From Bdellovibrionales bacterium (GTDB lineage: Bacteria > Bdellovibrionota > Bdellovibrionia > Bdellovibrionales > JAMPXM01), in contig JADJOF010000004.1 in assembly GCA_016713885.1 (NCBI GenBank), positions 434,001-498,000 on the forward strand: a stretch of 64,000 bases of DNA, in the 5' to 3' direction. A model generated the notes under the pieces. It was not told the DNA's origin and ran no database searches. It was given only the letters and a program-made list of their open reading frames with translations. This document shows, one piece after another, positions 27,548 through 35,624 of the stretch (positions within the stretch are counted from its first letter, which is position 1; the number at the start of each line of letters is the position of its first letter). A program made the translations under genes and the position numbers.

Positions 27548-28291
27548 CTATCGACTAGCCGCGAATACTTTTGCTGCAGCACTTCTCATCATCTCGGAAT
27601 CAACACCACAAACGATCAAATCCGCCCCAACTCTCTTCGCCAATTCTATTTGCTCCGGCGATCTCGCCATTAGCGATACCGACTTTCCTGCACGCTTTGC
27701 TCGAGCCGATACATCTTCTACAAAGCGATAAATTTTGGCATGATCGACCTGCCCGGGAATTCCAAGAGCCACGGACATATCGTAAACCCCCAGGTAAACT
27801 GCATCGAGCGCAGGAATTTCTAAAATTTGATCGAGCTCAGTCCATGCCGCCTCGGTCTCAATGATAATGGCCCGCCAAAAACAGTCGACCTGATCACTCT
27901 CCCCTTTAGGTGCCCCGTAGCTATATGCTCGCGTAAACGGATTAAATCCAAGCGAACCGTCGGGGGCGTAGATGGACATCTTCACCGCTCGAGCGGCCTC
28001 GCTCGCCGAGCTAACCTGCGGATAAATAACCCCGGCCGCACCAAGATCAAAGGCCGCCTGAGTGATCGTTTGGTCAACAAATGGAGGTCGAACAATCACA
28101 GATATACCGTAGCCAACCGCCGTCCGTAGACAGGAGCGAAGCTGATCAAGCGTGAACGATCCATGCTCAAAATCTGCAATTAAGAAATCGCAGCCAGCGG
28201 AACAAAGCAGTTCAAAAACAGTTGCCGATCCAGTCACGGACCAAGCACCAATCAGTGATCGCTCTTTAAGCTTGCTCTTAATACTCTGCAT
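27548..28291 (-). CDS. HpcH/HpaI-family class II pyruvate aldolase
   Basis: The 247-residue protein has the family motifs: IADFEHGSFT near residue 35, GAAGVIYPQVSSA, the metal-binding glutamate in IIIETEAAW, and LGVYDMSVALGIPG. These enzymes split or form C-C bonds between pyruvate (or oxaloacetate/glyoxylate) and an aldehyde with a divalent metal. The usual RG pair of the substrate loop reads GFNPFTRA here, so the substrate may differ from 4-hydroxy-2-oxoheptanedioate. It sits 1 bp after the NAD-epimerase stop and 14 bp before the ThDP gene. No aromatic degradation gene is nearby, so a biosynthetic role is inferred. Confidence 0.8.
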   Translation of the reverse strand: MQSIKSKLKERSLIGAWSVTGSATVFELLCSAGCDFLIADFEHGSFTLDQLRSCLRTAVGYGISVIVRPPFVDQTITQAAFDLGAAGVIYPQVSSASEAARAVKMSIYAPDGSLGFNPFTRAYSYGAPKGESDQVDCFWRAIIIETEAAWTELDQILEIPALDAVYLGVYDMSVALGIPGQVDHAKIYRFVEDVSARAKRAGKSVSLMARSPEQIELAKRVGADLIVCGVDSEMMRSAAAKVFAASR

Positions 28292-28292
28292 A

Positions 28293-29351
28293 TTAAACCG
28301 ACGCTTTCATCAACCTGTTCCACTCAATCGTTTTTGATATCGCCATATCAAGAGGTGTCATCGGACTCAACTTCAACCGATCCTGCGCCTTTGCTATACT
28401 GGGCACCAGACGGTCAGTACGAACACTGCGGATTCCAGTGTTAAACAACACCTCTGGGCGTGACTGGAAGCCAGCTGCCACCTTCAATGCCATCGTTCTG
28501 AGGTCAATTGCCTCATCACTTCCAACGTTGAAGACATCTCCACTTTTTCCACCGACCATCATACGCAGCATCCAAAACGCCGCGTCTGCACCGTACATAT
28601 AGCTGCGAATGGTCGAACCATCTCCCTGAACTCGAATTGCGTCGCCCTTAAGCCCATCAGCGATAAATGATGTATGTGCAAACGGGCGATCCAGCGGCTG
28701 GTAGGGGCCGAGTAGAGAGAACGGCCTAACGACGACCGTCGGAATCCGACACTGGCTGCGCGCAGCAGAAAAAACAGTTTCGGCAAAACGCTTAGCTCCA
28801 GCATACATAAAGCTCGACTCTGGAGGCGGAGCCATCGACGCCATCTCGTCGATGTTTTTGTCGCTCTCTTTATCGTGTGCGGCAACAAGTCCCGAACTTA
28901 AAAACATCAGCATCCGCAATCGACTCATGCGCTCTGCCGCTCGAACGATGGACATCGCCCCTTCAGCAACAACCGATGCTACCTCAAGCGGCTTTGATGC
29001 GTGAACACGAGTGTCCGGGGTTGCCGCGGCATGAATCACCCAGTCGGCGTCCATCGGGAGTTGCCAAAGCTGCCGAACGTCGCACTTTTCAAATCGAATG
29101 TCGTCACGCTTCGCAATATGCGGAAAGCGCGAGACAAATTGGTCAGTGCTCCGCGACACGACCAAACTTCGAATACCGAAACCAAATTCATCATTGAGTG
29201 CCATCAGCAGCTCAAGTATCCATGTACCCAAAAATCCAGTGCCACCTAAAACAACAACTTCCGTCCCTTTGAGAGGCTCCAACTGTGAGCGGTTGCCCGC
29301 TAGAATTCGCAAACTCTCCGCTCGAACAAGACATGATGCAGAATGACTCAT
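28293..29351 (-). CDS. NAD-dependent epimerase/dehydratase (nucleotide-sugar SDR)
   Basis: The 352-residue protein has VVVLGGTGFLGTWILELL near residue 31, FLSSGLVAAH, and MYAGAKRFAE with the catalytic YxxxK. DGSTIRSYMYGADAAFWML and GKSGDVFNVGSDEAIDLR follow, matching the C-terminal region of the frameshifted paralogue at 24673-25721. GAGGA precedes the ATG. A ketoreductase or epimerase acting on the branched or dideoxy sugar, as YerF does in yersiniose synthesis, is possible. The substrate cannot be read from sequence. Confidence 0.8.
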   Translation of the reverse strand: MSHSASCLVRAESLRILAGNRSQLEPLKGTEVVVLGGTGFLGTWILELLMALNDEFGFGIRSLVVSRSTDQFVSRFPHIAKRDDIRFEKCDVRQLWQLPMDADWVIHAAATPDTRVHASKPLEVASVVAEGAMSIVRAAERMSRLRMLMFLSSGLVAAHDKESDKNIDEMASMAPPPESSFMYAGAKRFAETVFSAARSQCRIPTVVVRPFSLLGPYQPLDRPFAHTSFIADGLKGDAIRVQGDGSTIRSYMYGADAAFWMLRMMVGGKSGDVFNVGSDEAIDLRTMALKVAAGFQSRPEVLFNTGIRSVRTDRLVPSIAKAQDRLKLSPMTPLDMAISKTIEWNRLMKASV

Positions 29352-29360
29352 TGTTATCCT

Positions 29361-30377
29361 CTAGACTCGGGGTTGACCGGAGAGTTCTTTAGCAACCTCC
29401 AGAATGATATCTTCCTGACCTGCGATTATTTTACGGCGTCCCAGCTCAAAAAAGACATCGCGGGGATCGACTCCAAACTGTTTTGAAATCCGATCAACGG
29501 GCTTCATGAAGCCCGAAAAAACCCCTGCCAACCCGCTGACAATACTAGTCGACTTGATGGTTGGAATCTCTTTCATCAACTCGCGCTCGGCGAGATCTGA
29601 AGCATCGAGAAGCTTATAGAGATCTATCCCGGTCGAATAACCAAGCCGTTCAAGGACCGCAACCAACACCTCGATCTGAGCATTTCCCGCGCCCGCACCA
29701 AAACCCCGCGCGCACCCATCTAAAAGTGTCGCTCCCTCTTTCACGGCAGCGATTGAGTTCGCAATCGCCATTCCCAGATTGTTGTGAGCATGAAATCCGA
29801 TTGGAATTGTGAGCCCTTCCGTCAACACCTTGACTCGCTCGGAAACATCATCGGGAAGATAATGGCCGGCGGAGTCCATAAAAACAAAACCTTGGGCACC
29901 GTAAGATTCCATCTTTCGCGCCTGTTCCAGCAGATCGATCGATGTCACCATATGCGACATCATCAAGACACCCCAAACATTCGCCCCTTTCGAGCGCGCG
30001 AAATCAATATGCCGTTCGCAAAGATCGGCTTCTGTACAGTGGGCTGCCACTCGAACAACATCGACTCCAATTTCAAGCGCAGGCCTCAAATCCTTCTCAA
30101 CTGTAGCAAAGCCTGGAATCAGATGAATACCAAGTTTCGATGTCTTTAGGTTTTCACGAGCCGTTGTCAGAGCGACAAAGTCACTCGTCTTCGCTTCCCC
30201 TAATTGCAACGAGGAGGCTCCAACGCCATTGCCATGACCGACTTCAACAATCGGAACTTTGGCCGCATCAGCAGCTCGGCAGTACGCCGCAATCTGTTCT
30301 TTCGAAAGCTGGTGACCAATAGCATGATTTCCATCACGCAGAGACGGATCGCTAATCAGAATCGAATTTTGTTTCAC
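29361..30377 (-). CDS. mhpE: 4-hydroxy-2-oxovalerate aldolase
   Basis: The 338-residue enzyme is of the DmpG/MhpE/BphI type: catalytic SLRDGNHAIGHQL (Arg14, Asp15, His18), metal-binding His196 and His198 in GFHAHNNLGMA, and the C-terminal communication domain. It interconverts 4-hydroxy-2-oxovalerate with pyruvate plus acetaldehyde and channels the aldehyde to the acylating dehydrogenase. The gene for that enzyme precedes it with a TAGTG overlap (GTG start here). The usual tyrosine of the AGVYSSF motif is Phe287 (AGVFSGF), so substrate or stereochemical preference may differ. No meta-cleavage pathway genes are present. Confidence 0.9.
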   Translation of the reverse strand: MKQNSILISDPSLRDGNHAIGHQLSKEQIAAYCRAADAAKVPIVEVGHGNGVGASSLQLGEAKTSDFVALTTARENLKTSKLGIHLIPGFATVEKDLRPALEIGVDVVRVAAHCTEADLCERHIDFARSKGANVWGVLMMSHMVTSIDLLEQARKMESYGAQGFVFMDSAGHYLPDDVSERVKVLTEGLTIPIGFHAHNNLGMAIANSIAAVKEGATLLDGCARGFGAGAGNAQIEVLVAVLERLGYSTGIDLYKLLDASDLAERELMKEIPTIKSTSIVSGLAGVFSGFMKPVDRISKQFGVDPRDVFFELGRRKIIAGQEDIILEVAKELSGQPRV

Positions 30378-31318
30378 TAGCTTCTCCCTTCAAGAGAGTA
30401 GGTCTTCAGTTCAAGGCGCTGCTTGGCGTACTCTTCGGCCATCGCAACGGCGGCACAATTGATGATATCGAGATTGCCGGCATAGGCCGGAAGGTAGTCA
30501 CCCAATCCCTTGACTCGAACCATTACGACAATCCGACCATTTTCAACAATCGGCCCCAGAATAACCTCATAGCCAGGAACATACTGCCGAACACGACTCA
30601 CAATCTCAGTCAGTATCGGTTTAAGTTTATCAATATCCGGGACCGTACCGTCGGCGACTTTCGCAAAAACCGTAGCCTGCATGTCGATGCATGGTTGAGC
30701 GGGATTGAGATTCAAGATCGCCTTAGTCCGTTTCGCGCCAGAAAAGTACCGCAACCCTTCCTCGGTCGTCGCGATATATTCATCTAGATTCTGTCGAGTG
30801 GCAGGCCCCGCGCTTCGCGACGCTATACTTGATACCACCTCGATATAGTCGACATCTTTATGTGTTTTACCAATCGCGTGGGCAATGGGAATTGACGCCT
30901 GTCCTCCACATGTGACCATGTTAACATTGGTCTCATTCAAACATTCCGACAAATTCACGCTGGGAACACACATCAAACCAAGTTTCGCCGGTGTCAAATC
31001 CACGGCACGAATGCCCAGTCTTTTGAAGATCGGAGCATGAAGTTTATGATCCTTTGCCGAGGTCGCATCAAAAACAAGATCAACGGTATCTGCATTTTTT
31101 TCGAAGAACGAAATTGAATCAGAGGATACTCGGACTCCCAAAGCCTGAGCCTTCGCCATCCCTGATGATGTTAGGCTCCGCCCCACAAATACTGTACATT
31201 CCAAAAGCGGAGAGCGCTGTACTTTGACCAAAAGATCAGTTCCAATGTTCCCACTGCCAAGAATGCCGATTTTGAGCTTCACCTGCTTCATCGTCCCCCA
31301 AAGTCCAAACACACCCAT
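30377..31318 (-). CDS. mhpF: Acetaldehyde dehydrogenase (acylating)
   Basis: This 313-residue enzyme interconverts acetaldehyde, CoA and NAD+ with acetyl-CoA and NADH. It has IGILGSGNIGTDLL for NAD binding, the catalytic cysteine in MVTCGGQAS (Cys137), and the C-terminal AYAGNLDIINCAAV motif typical of DmpF/MhpF/BphJ. The ATG at 31318 overlaps the manC stop (TAATG); an ATG at 31291 nearer the conserved start is also possible. It forms the usual complex partner of the aldolase encoded directly downstream. In this locus the pair may run towards synthesis. Confidence 0.93.
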   Translation of the reverse strand: MGVFGLWGTMKQVKLKIGILGSGNIGTDLLVKVQRSPLLECTVFVGRSLTSSGMAKAQALGVRVSSDSISFFEKNADTVDLVFDATSAKDHKLHAPIFKRLGIRAVDLTPAKLGLMCVPSVNLSECLNETNVNMVTCGGQASIPIAHAIGKTHKDVDYIEVVSSIASRSAGPATRQNLDEYIATTEEGLRYFSGAKRTKAILNLNPAQPCIDMQATVFAKVADGTVPDIDKLKPILTEIVSRVRQYVPGYEVILGPIVENGRIVVMVRVKGLGDYLPAYAGNLDIINCAAVAMAEEYAKQRLELKTYSLEGRS

Positions 31319-32775
31319 TAAGCCCGGCCATACGTGTCCTCATAGCGCACGATATCGTCTTCCGCAAAATAAGTTCCCAGCTGTACTTCAACGAACTCAA
31401 TCGGTTCGGCTCCGGTGTTTCGCATGCGGTGCTTTGCTCCGATGGGAATCGACACATGCGAGCCCGCCTGAACAGCGATCACCTGTTCGTTGAGAACGAC
31501 CTCACCGCGACCGCTCACAATGATCCAATGCTCAGCACGCTTAGCGTGCGACTGATAAGAGATCTGCGCACCGGGTTCAACGGTGATGGTTTTTGATTTG
31601 AATTTCGGAGTATCGCGCAGAACCTCAAACTGGCCCCAAGGGCGCACTTCAAATTGATGATGAACGGCGCGATAAGAGGACGCTTCACCGTGAGTCTTCA
31701 GCTTCTCAACGGCCTCTTTGACGTGCTCACTCGTGTCACGCTTCACAATCAAAAGGGCGTCAGCAGTGTCGATAACCATCAAGTCGCGAGCCCCGACCAC
31801 CGCATATGTTTTGTCCCCGTTTGGCATGACGAAACAGTTCTCGGCCTGCACCGAAACCGTCGGATGATGGCTTTTTGAAGATTTTAAAATATCGGCCATC
31901 GCATCCCAAGAGCCAACGTCGCTCCAGTCAAATGTGCACGGCACAGTGACGTGGGACTCAAGTCGCTCCATCACGGCGTAGTCAATCGAGATTGGCTGAA
32001 CGGTGTCATACACAGAACTCAGATTGGAATGATCGGCCTTCAACTGATCGATGGGATTCCAAACCTCAGGAGCATGCTTTTTCAAAAGCTCAATCATCGT
32101 CCTCACTTTGAAGACGAACATTCCGGCATTCCAGAAATAGCAACCCTCGAGTAAAAACTGGCGAGCCGTTTCGACTCCAGGCTTTTCGCGGAAACGCTTC
32201 GCCCGCACAGCGGTCTTGCCAATTACACCCGGCACCGTCTCGATATACCCATAGCCCGTCGCTGGATAGGTCGGCTTTACACCAAGAGTGACGATCTCGC
32301 CTTGTTTGGCAAAACCGATCGCCTCTTGAACGGCCGAGCGAAATTCCGCCTCGTTCTCAATCAGCTGATCAGCTGGAAATACGCCACAAATCGTCTCCAT
32401 CGCTATCGAAGGTTGAGCGTGACCACGGTTCAAAATTTCTTTACACAGCAGAGCAATGGCCGCTGCCGTATTACGACCGCGAGGCTCGTAAATGACATTC
32501 TCTGCACTTAAACCTTGGGTCTTTAAGGCCTTCTCGGTGAGGACCTTGAGATCGCGCGTTGTGATCGTCCACGGTTCTTCTTTTGAGTCTTTCGAAAGCG
32601 GCGCCACCCGCGCCAAGGTTCGCGCAAACAACGAGTGTTCGAGGGCTTCGCCAAAAAGTTCGCAGAACTGTTTGGGAAAACTCTGCCGTGAAACGGGCCA
32701 GAGGCGCGTGCCGCTGCCGCCAGAAAGAACCACAGGAATAAACGTCGTTTCAGTAGACGAATCGGATCGGGTCAT
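31318..32775 (-). CDS. manC: Mannose-1-phosphate guanylyltransferase / mannose-6-phosphate isomerase
   Basis: The 485-residue protein is a type II ManC/AlgA enzyme. The N-terminal guanylyltransferase starts PVVLSGGSGTRLWPVSRQ. VFPADQ and FREKPG follow, and the C-terminal cupin isomerase domain has VRPWGQFE, QISYQSHAKRAEHW and VQLGTYFAEDDIVRYEDTYG. It makes GDP-mannose for Gmd. It is first in the six-gene operon with the aldolase and ThDP genes, which ties these to nucleotide-sugar metabolism. No phosphomannomutase gene is in the window. A small hairpin covers the start codon. Confidence 0.96.
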   Translation of the reverse strand: MTRSDSSTETTFIPVVLSGGSGTRLWPVSRQSFPKQFCELFGEALEHSLFARTLARVAPLSKDSKEEPWTITTRDLKVLTEKALKTQGLSAENVIYEPRGRNTAAAIALLCKEILNRGHAQPSIAMETICGVFPADQLIENEAEFRSAVQEAIGFAKQGEIVTLGVKPTYPATGYGYIETVPGVIGKTAVRAKRFREKPGVETARQFLLEGCYFWNAGMFVFKVRTMIELLKKHAPEVWNPIDQLKADHSNLSSVYDTVQPISIDYAVMERLESHVTVPCTFDWSDVGSWDAMADILKSSKSHHPTVSVQAENCFVMPNGDKTYAVVGARDLMVIDTADALLIVKRDTSEHVKEAVEKLKTHGEASSYRAVHHQFEVRPWGQFEVLRDTPKFKSKTITVEPGAQISYQSHAKRAEHWIIVSGRGEVVLNEQVIAVQAGSHVSIPIGAKHRMRNTGAEPIEFVEVQLGTYFAEDDIVRYEDTYGRA

Positions 32776-32782
32776 AGACCCG
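32768..32782 (-). promoter_or_regulatory. Hairpin enclosing the manC start codon
   Basis: CGGGTC-ATA-GACCCG is a perfect 6-bp stem with a 3-base loop; on the minus strand the manC ATG (32775-32773) lies in the loop and stem. In mRNA it could hide the start and slow initiation. No clear Shine-Dalgarno is visible upstream. Chance occurrence cannot be excluded. Confidence 0.3.
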
Positions 32783-32876
32783 GTAAAACACCATATTTTT
32801 AGGGGCTTGGCACCGTTGCGAGTCGCATCGCGTTATGCGGAATCGGCGCTGAACTCTTGTGCTAGCCTTGAGGGGT

Positions 32877-33278
32877 ATGAGTAGCTCCTTTTTTATTTCT
32901 GACGGAATCGATATCGCACCTTTGCTCAGTACCCATCTCCAATTTGAGCAGGCGCTTAAAGTTGCCAAATCGGAACTCGAGAAGGCCGGGACGATTCAGT
33001 ACTTTGAGTTCACATTTGAACTCGCCTGGAACACTCTAAGACGCATATTGAAAGCACGCGGAAAAGACCTCAACAGTCCAAAAACTGTGCTGCGTGAAGC
33101 CGCTCTTGAGGGTCTCATCGATGCTCCTGAAATCTGGTTTCAGTTCATCGATGACCGAAACGAAACAGTTCACACCTACAGACGAGAGCTTGCCGAACAG
33201 ATTTTCTCTCGTCTGCCGACATTTAACTCAGAGGTGTCAGAACTCATTTCCAAACTGAAAAATCTGAAAGAGCCATGA
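32877..33278 (+). CDS. HEPN-domain protein (HI0074 family), toxin partner of an MNT pair
   Basis: The ATG at 32877, with GAGGGG upstream, gives 133 residues; a start at 32859 is possible. The protein is helical and carries FELAWNTLRRILKARG and the HEPN motif DDRNETVHTY (RNxxxHxY), the RNase or substrate site of this family. HEPN/MNT pairs form type VII toxin-antitoxin systems in which the MNT partner adds AMP to the HEPN tyrosine. The MNT gene overlaps its stop (ATGA). The tyrosine of the RNxxxHxY motif is present, so regulation by AMPylation is plausible. Confidence 0.85.
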   Translation: MSSSFFISDGIDIAPLLSTHLQFEQALKVAKSELEKAGTIQYFEFTFELAWNTLRRILKARGKDLNSPKTVLREAALEGLIDAPEIWFQFIDDRNETVHTYRRELAEQIFSRLPTFNSEVSELISKLKNLKEP

Positions 33279-33706
33279 GTCTTCAGATCGAGCCGCGCCA
33301 TCTCAAAATCGTCCTCGATATTCTGGGACCTCATGCGACGCACACGGCTGTTTTTGGTTCACGGGCAAAGGGAACGGCGCGCACCCTTTCCGATCTCGAT
33401 CTCGTCATGCGAATTTCAATTGCACCGACCGATATCGCCAAACTTCGCGCCGCATTTGAGGAGTCAAACCTTCCCTACAAAGTGGATCTCGTCCTTCTCA
33501 GTGACCTCAGCGCAGACTTCCTTGAGCTGGTCGAAAAAAGACTTTGTGCCGCTTACGGCGCCGACGCCTTAATAGCACTCAGCAGATCGGACTTGCAGAT
33601 CCAGGTGATGCCCTCAGCGCAGAGCTCCGATCGTTCGCTAGATTGCAGCTCCGCTTTGGCCTCAAGCTGTGCCCTGACCCGCTTCCAATCTTTCATTTTA
33701 CTATGA
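33275..33706 (+). CDS. MNT-domain nucleotidyltransferase (antitoxin of HEPN/MNT pair)
   Basis: The N-terminal 95 residues match the minimal nucleotidyltransferase fold: AVFGSRAKGTARTLSDLDLV holds the GSxxxG and DxD-like residues, and VDLVLLSDL the third acidic position. Family members usually end soon after ELVEKRL, but this frame runs about 50 residues further and overlaps the convergent lipoprotein gene by 154 bp. A TAATAG double stop lies in the next frame at 33570-33575, where the family normally ends, so a further one-base indel is possible. The start overlaps the HEPN stop (ATGA). Confidence 0.8.
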   Translation: MSLQIEPRHLKIVLDILGPHATHTAVFGSRAKGTARTLSDLDLVMRISIAPTDIAKLRAAFEESNLPYKVDLVLLSDLSADFLELVEKRLCAAYGADALIALSRSDLQIQVMPSAQSSDRSLDCSSALASSCALTRFQSFILL

Positions 33707-34137
33707 GTTAACTCGTCAAGCTTCGCAGCCTCAAGAATTCTTAAGCCAACGCCACATGTACAGTCGGCAGCACAATTCTCTTCATTGATCGGCAGACGAT
33801 AGTTCTTCGGATTTGCGAGAAGCTTTTTAGCCTCTTCCGCTGCTCGACGATCGATCCAAGGATGAAGCTCTTGCAGACCTCTCTCGGCAACCTCACCTTT
33901 GATGTGACATCCAGGAATCGCCTGATCAGTCGAACCCTGCCAAGTGTCAACAGAGCGATCAAAGGCCACACGAAACGCAAGAGCCGCCGCTTCAAGCTCG
34001 CCAAGTGAGAGCTTGCTCGCCGCTGCATCAATCGAAGTCGGTGGGATATCGGCCTCTTTCTTTTTTGCGGCGCCACTGCAAGCGGATAGAGCAGCGGTCA
34101 TCGACAACAAAAGCAGGAAAGTAAAAAAATGCTTCAC
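33553..34137 (-). CDS. Putative lipoprotein of unknown function
   Basis: The 194-residue protein has a signal peptide with a clear lipobox (LSAC, cysteine at residue 20), so it should be lipid-anchored in the envelope. The mature part is helical and has several cysteines, including CAADCTCG near residue 123 and two near the C-terminus that could form disulfides. No family was recognised. A GTG start overlaps the stop of the deacetylase gene upstream (GTGA), so the two are probably co-expressed. Confidence 0.65.
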   Translation of the reverse strand: MKHFFTFLLLLSMTAALSACSGAAKKKEADIPPTSIDAAASKLSLGELEAAALAFRVAFDRSVDTWQGSTDQAIPGCHIKGEVAERGLQELHPWIDRRAAEEAKKLLANPKNYRLPINEENCAADCTCGVGLRILEAAKLDELTHSKMKDWKRVRAQLEAKAELQSSERSELCAEGITWICKSDLLSAIKASAP

Positions 34138-35486
34138 GGCCTGACCCCATTTATAACATCGACGGCCTCACCGAGAGTCACAATGCGTGACTTTTTAGCG
34201 ATAAGCTCATCCATCACCCGCGGGCTCGCTGCGACTGTTTGGTTCCAAACATCGTGGAAAAGAATAATGCCGCGACCTTGCGCACGCACTTGCTTCATCG
34301 TTCGAGCATAGAGCGTGTCAGGATTCCGATCCTGCCAATCGAGAGTATCGACATTCCAATACACGTGAATAAAACCCGCCTGTTCAAGACGCGACCGAAT
34401 CTCCGGCACCTTGACGCCCGACCCGTAAGGCAAACGGAAAAAGCGGATTTTCTGCCCGTAGATCGCTTCCAGCGAATTGGTCGATCCAAAGATCTCTTTG
34501 TCGAGCTGACTGGATGAAACCTTCGTGAGCTGCGCGTGAGTTGCCGAATGGTTGCCGAGCTCGTGTCCCTCCTGTTTGGCGCGCGCGATGCTGTTGCCCG
34601 CGAAGGCCGGAGCATTTTTTGATAACCAAAAGAACGTCGCTTTGAGGCCACGTTTTTTTAATGCATCGAGAATCGATGCCGTTTGCTGGGCTGGTCCATC
34701 ATCAAAGGTCAACGCCCACATATTCACCGGAAACTCTCGCCCAGTGAGATTGCCGTTTGCACCCGTCGAAGGACCATACTTCGTCGCTGCTGGAAGTCGC
34801 TTCTTTGGATCCACGGACTTCTTTGCTGTTTCAGTCGACTCCGACCAACCTGCTCGAATGTCTTTTGCAAGTGCCTCGACTTCCGCCAGAAGCGTCGCGC
34901 TGTTTTTTATCGCACGGGCGTTGGCCATCGAGTTCATGCGTTGATTCGCACGGCGAAAGCCTGACTCCTCTTCAAAAGAGGGAAAAACTAACTTCGAGAG
35001 TGCCTTCTGCATTCGATCACTCATATTGTTTGCGGTCGGAGGAGCCGGCGAAACGAGCGGCTGAACCTGTGTCATAGACGCCAACGCGTGTTCCGCCAAT
35101 CGCGCAAGCGACGGCGCCTCACCCATTCGACGCCGACTATTGAGATTCGAGATAATCCGCCTTTCCAAACCACCTGCTGCCTTATCGGCGGCTTCAGCCA
35201 GAAGCTCTGCGACACTTTCCTGTCTTTGCTCGCGAAGTACGCGCGCCGCCCAGAGCTTCGCGTACGCATCGCTCTCTTGAAGAGACGAAGACGGATCATA
35301 ACTCGCATCAAATTCGGCAAGCTGCTGCTCCGCATACGCCTCCAGCGCCTGCAGTTCATCGAGACGAGTTTCAATCGACGCGATCGTTACCGGTGCATTG
35401 ACCGACGGTGAAGACGTGGCCTGGCCAAAGGCGGTCGTGGAGGTCGCGACTGTGAGCAGGGCGACAAATAAAACTGTTTTTCCCAT
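34134..35486 (-). CDS. Secreted polysaccharide deacetylase (NodB domain)
   Basis: Starting from the ATG at 35486 the protein has 450 residues with an N-terminal signal peptide (GKTVLFVALLTVATSTTAFG). A helical, possibly coiled-coil region of about 220 residues follows, then a CE4/NodB domain from about residue 255. Motif 1 is TFDDGP (260-265), motif 2 NHSATH, motif 3 RLPYGSG, motif 4 DTLDW, and motif 5 LFHD; the catalytic Asp and metal His residues are all there. Such enzymes remove N- or O-acetyl groups from peptidoglycan or other glycans in the periplasm. The long helical N-terminal part has no known role. Confidence 0.85.
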   Translation of the reverse strand: MGKTVLFVALLTVATSTTAFGQATSSPSVNAPVTIASIETRLDELQALEAYAEQQLAEFDASYDPSSSLQESDAYAKLWAARVLREQRQESVAELLAEAADKAAGGLERRIISNLNSRRRMGEAPSLARLAEHALASMTQVQPLVSPAPPTANNMSDRMQKALSKLVFPSFEEESGFRRANQRMNSMANARAIKNSATLLAEVEALAKDIRAGWSESTETAKKSVDPKKRLPAATKYGPSTGANGNLTGREFPVNMWALTFDDGPAQQTASILDALKKRGLKATFFWLSKNAPAFAGNSIARAKQEGHELGNHSATHAQLTKVSSSQLDKEIFGSTNSLEAIYGQKIRFFRLPYGSGVKVPEIRSRLEQAGFIHVYWNVDTLDWQDRNPDTLYARTMKQVRAQGRGIILFHDVWNQTVAASPRVMDELIAKKSRIVTLGEAVDVINGVRP

Positions 35487-35584
35487 AGCGCTCAGACTAT
35501 CGCGAAATTCACAATAGGGCAGCTTGGACCGGACCTCAATTCTCGGCAAAAAGGTCGCAGGCCCGACCTTGGGCGGTATGAGTT

Positions 35585-35617
35585 TTTATGCGGCCTTTAT
35601 GCGGCTCTCTCTATTCT
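35585..35617 (+). promoter_or_regulatory. Tandem TTTATGCGGC repeats and -10 box ahead of the porin-kdp genes
   Basis: TTTATGCGGC occurs at 35585-35594 and 35596-35605, an 11-bp direct repeat, the spacing typical of OmpR-family dimers such as KdpE. TATTCT (35612-35617) is a -10 box with no good -35, as expected for an activator-dependent promoter. The porin ATG at 35625 lies 7 nt after it, so the message may be leaderless. KdpE binding is inference. Confidence 0.45.
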
Positions 35618-35624
35618 TTTAGGA

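Noticed and set aside
27548..31318. Aromatic meta-cleavage catabolic operon (mhp/dmp type)
   Set aside because: Only the aldolase and acylating dehydrogenase match; ring-cleavage dioxygenase, hydrolase and hydratase genes are absent and the operon begins with manC.
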